Shown: piece by piece, positions 63,475 through 64,000 of the stretch | How the letters are laid out: each line of letters starts with the position of its first letter | Numbering within the stretch: position 1 is the stretch's first letter | Source: Saccharibacillus qingshengii | Lineage (GTDB): Bacteria; Bacillota; Bacilli; Paenibacillales; Paenibacillaceae | DNA: 64,000 nt | Direction of reading: 5' to 3' | Assembly (NCBI RefSeq): GCF_013185195.1 | Contig: NZ_JAAZWC010000009.1 | Coordinates: forward strand, 1-64,000 | The notes under the pieces: generated by a model | Database searches by the model: none | Told to the model about the DNA's origin: nothing | Seen by the model: only the letters and a program-made list of their open reading frames with translations | Program-made: the position numbers and the translations under genes

Positions 63475-63854
63475 CCAAACGGAAACAGCCGCTCTCCCTT
63501 CACGGAAGATACGGATGGATAAGCCGCCGTATAGGTTGAGCGATCATTCGGGCAGTGCCTTCTTGGTTAACGATAGCCGGAAACGGCTCTAGACGCAACC
63601 GTTCGCTTGGACGTCGGCGGGGAGCCGTTGGTTCGAAGCGCAGGGCGCATATTTGGGCAGGAAAAAGGACAGCCGCCGTTTGAAAAGACATCCTGAGGAG
63701 GAAGGTTACAGGGTTTTCAGAAGTTATTAACGAAATATTAAGGATTTTCACAGAAAACAGGCCTATGATAGTTTGGACGGCTTCCGCCGAAATCCGGAAA
63801 GTACCGAATCCATGAATACGTAATGCATTTAGTCGATAAAGGGGTTTTGATGAA
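63475..63854. other. Intergenic, divergent regulatory region
   Basis: About 380 bases (from the longest possible start of the minus-strand gene) between it and the plus-strand gene at 63855. The part 63700-63780 is AT-rich, with TATGAT at 63764-63769 as a possible -10, but no firm -35. No gene is supported. Confidence 0.5.
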
Positions 63855-64000
63855 ATGGTTCAGAGAATGGGGAAATGGATTTATCCGCTGCTTGCGGCGC
63901 TGCTGTTGGCTTCGGGAGTATTCCCGGCCGGCGTGCAGCCTGCCTCGGCGTCGGGAACGGCTTCCTCCCAGCCGGGTGCAGGAGGGGCGTCGACCGCCGG
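63855..64000 (+). CDS. Start of a secreted protein gene (runs off the window)
   Basis: From the ATG at 63855, with AAAGGGG nine bases upstream, the frame reads MVQRMGKWIYPLLAALLLAS and then GVFPAGVQPASASG followed by a Gly/Ser/Ala-rich stretch. This is a clear signal peptide, probably cut after ASA. The frame is open to the end of the window (about 48 codons). The mature protein cannot be identified. An ATG at 63850 in another frame gives an Arg/Cys/Trp-rich, unlikely product. Confidence 0.7.
   Translation, partial: MVQRMGKWIYPLLAALLLASGVFPAGVQPASASGTASSQPGAGGASTA

Overview
The window looks like chromosome of a GC-rich, low-G+C-phylum Firmicute of the Paenibacillaceae (Paenibacillus/Saccharibacillus-like). 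Strong AGGAGG ribosome binding sites, sigma-A promoters, frequent TTG/GTG starts, lipobox lipoproteins, YesM/YesN-type two-component systems beside Lpl-type ABC importers, and Zur, Fur, OhrR and CcpA-like boxes all fit that group. No rRNA, tRNA or CRISPR array was seen. The first ~2.6 kb is visibly AT-rich compared with the rest and looks acquired.

Layout: (1) 1-3205: an AT-rich block with a lipoprotein, a trypsin-like secreted protease whose signal-peptide region seems frameshifted, and a small relic of a second protease copy; a paralogous lipoprotein sits just outside the block. (2) 3286-9490: LysR/MFS divergent pair, a ClbS-like protein, a Zur-boxed CobW zinc chaperone, an SRPBCC protein, a small secreted protein and an SDR dehydrogenase. 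(3) 9596-21701: carbohydrate region with two GH13_31 proteins (one lacks the catalytic nucleophile), a sugar-binding lipoprotein paired with a chemoreceptor behind a sigma-D-like promoter, two GH51 arabinofuranosidases with AraR-like operators, and a GH27 enzyme. (4) 21814-41241: housekeeping and signalling genes: ppaC, a DeoR regulator, an EAL protein with a broken GGDEF motif, a PAS-rich hybrid kinase, an epimerase, a zinc-ribbon/HtrA-like pair, ohr, a DUF420 protein, adenosine deaminase, several lipoproteins, and a 49-residue protein behind a perfect Fur box.

(5) 41647-57246 is the most coherent system: a GH38 alpha-mannosidase divergent from a YesM-like sensor kinase, then a YesN-like regulator, a three-component Lpl-type oligosaccharide ABC importer lacking its own ATPase, and a secreted multidomain GH85 endo-beta-N-acetylglucosaminidase. 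Together they read as a high-mannose N-glycan foraging locus: GH85 cuts glycans off glycoproteins outside, the importer takes them in, GH38 removes mannose inside, and the two-component system senses the glycan. (6) 57606-64000: a GAF/HAMP hybrid kinase, a three-gene membrane operon with a zinc ribbon, and the start of a secreted protein.

The window is unusually rich in repeats: a family of ~102-112 bp palindromic elements in five copies (two of the three sites flank the GH38 gene), a 60-bp in-frame minisatellite inside the YesN-like regulator, a 42/72-bp GC-rich minisatellite upstream of the importer, TAAC-N12-GTTA dyads between kinase and regulator, and a 228-bp terminal-inverted-repeat element lodged between two copies of the GH85 terminator hairpin.
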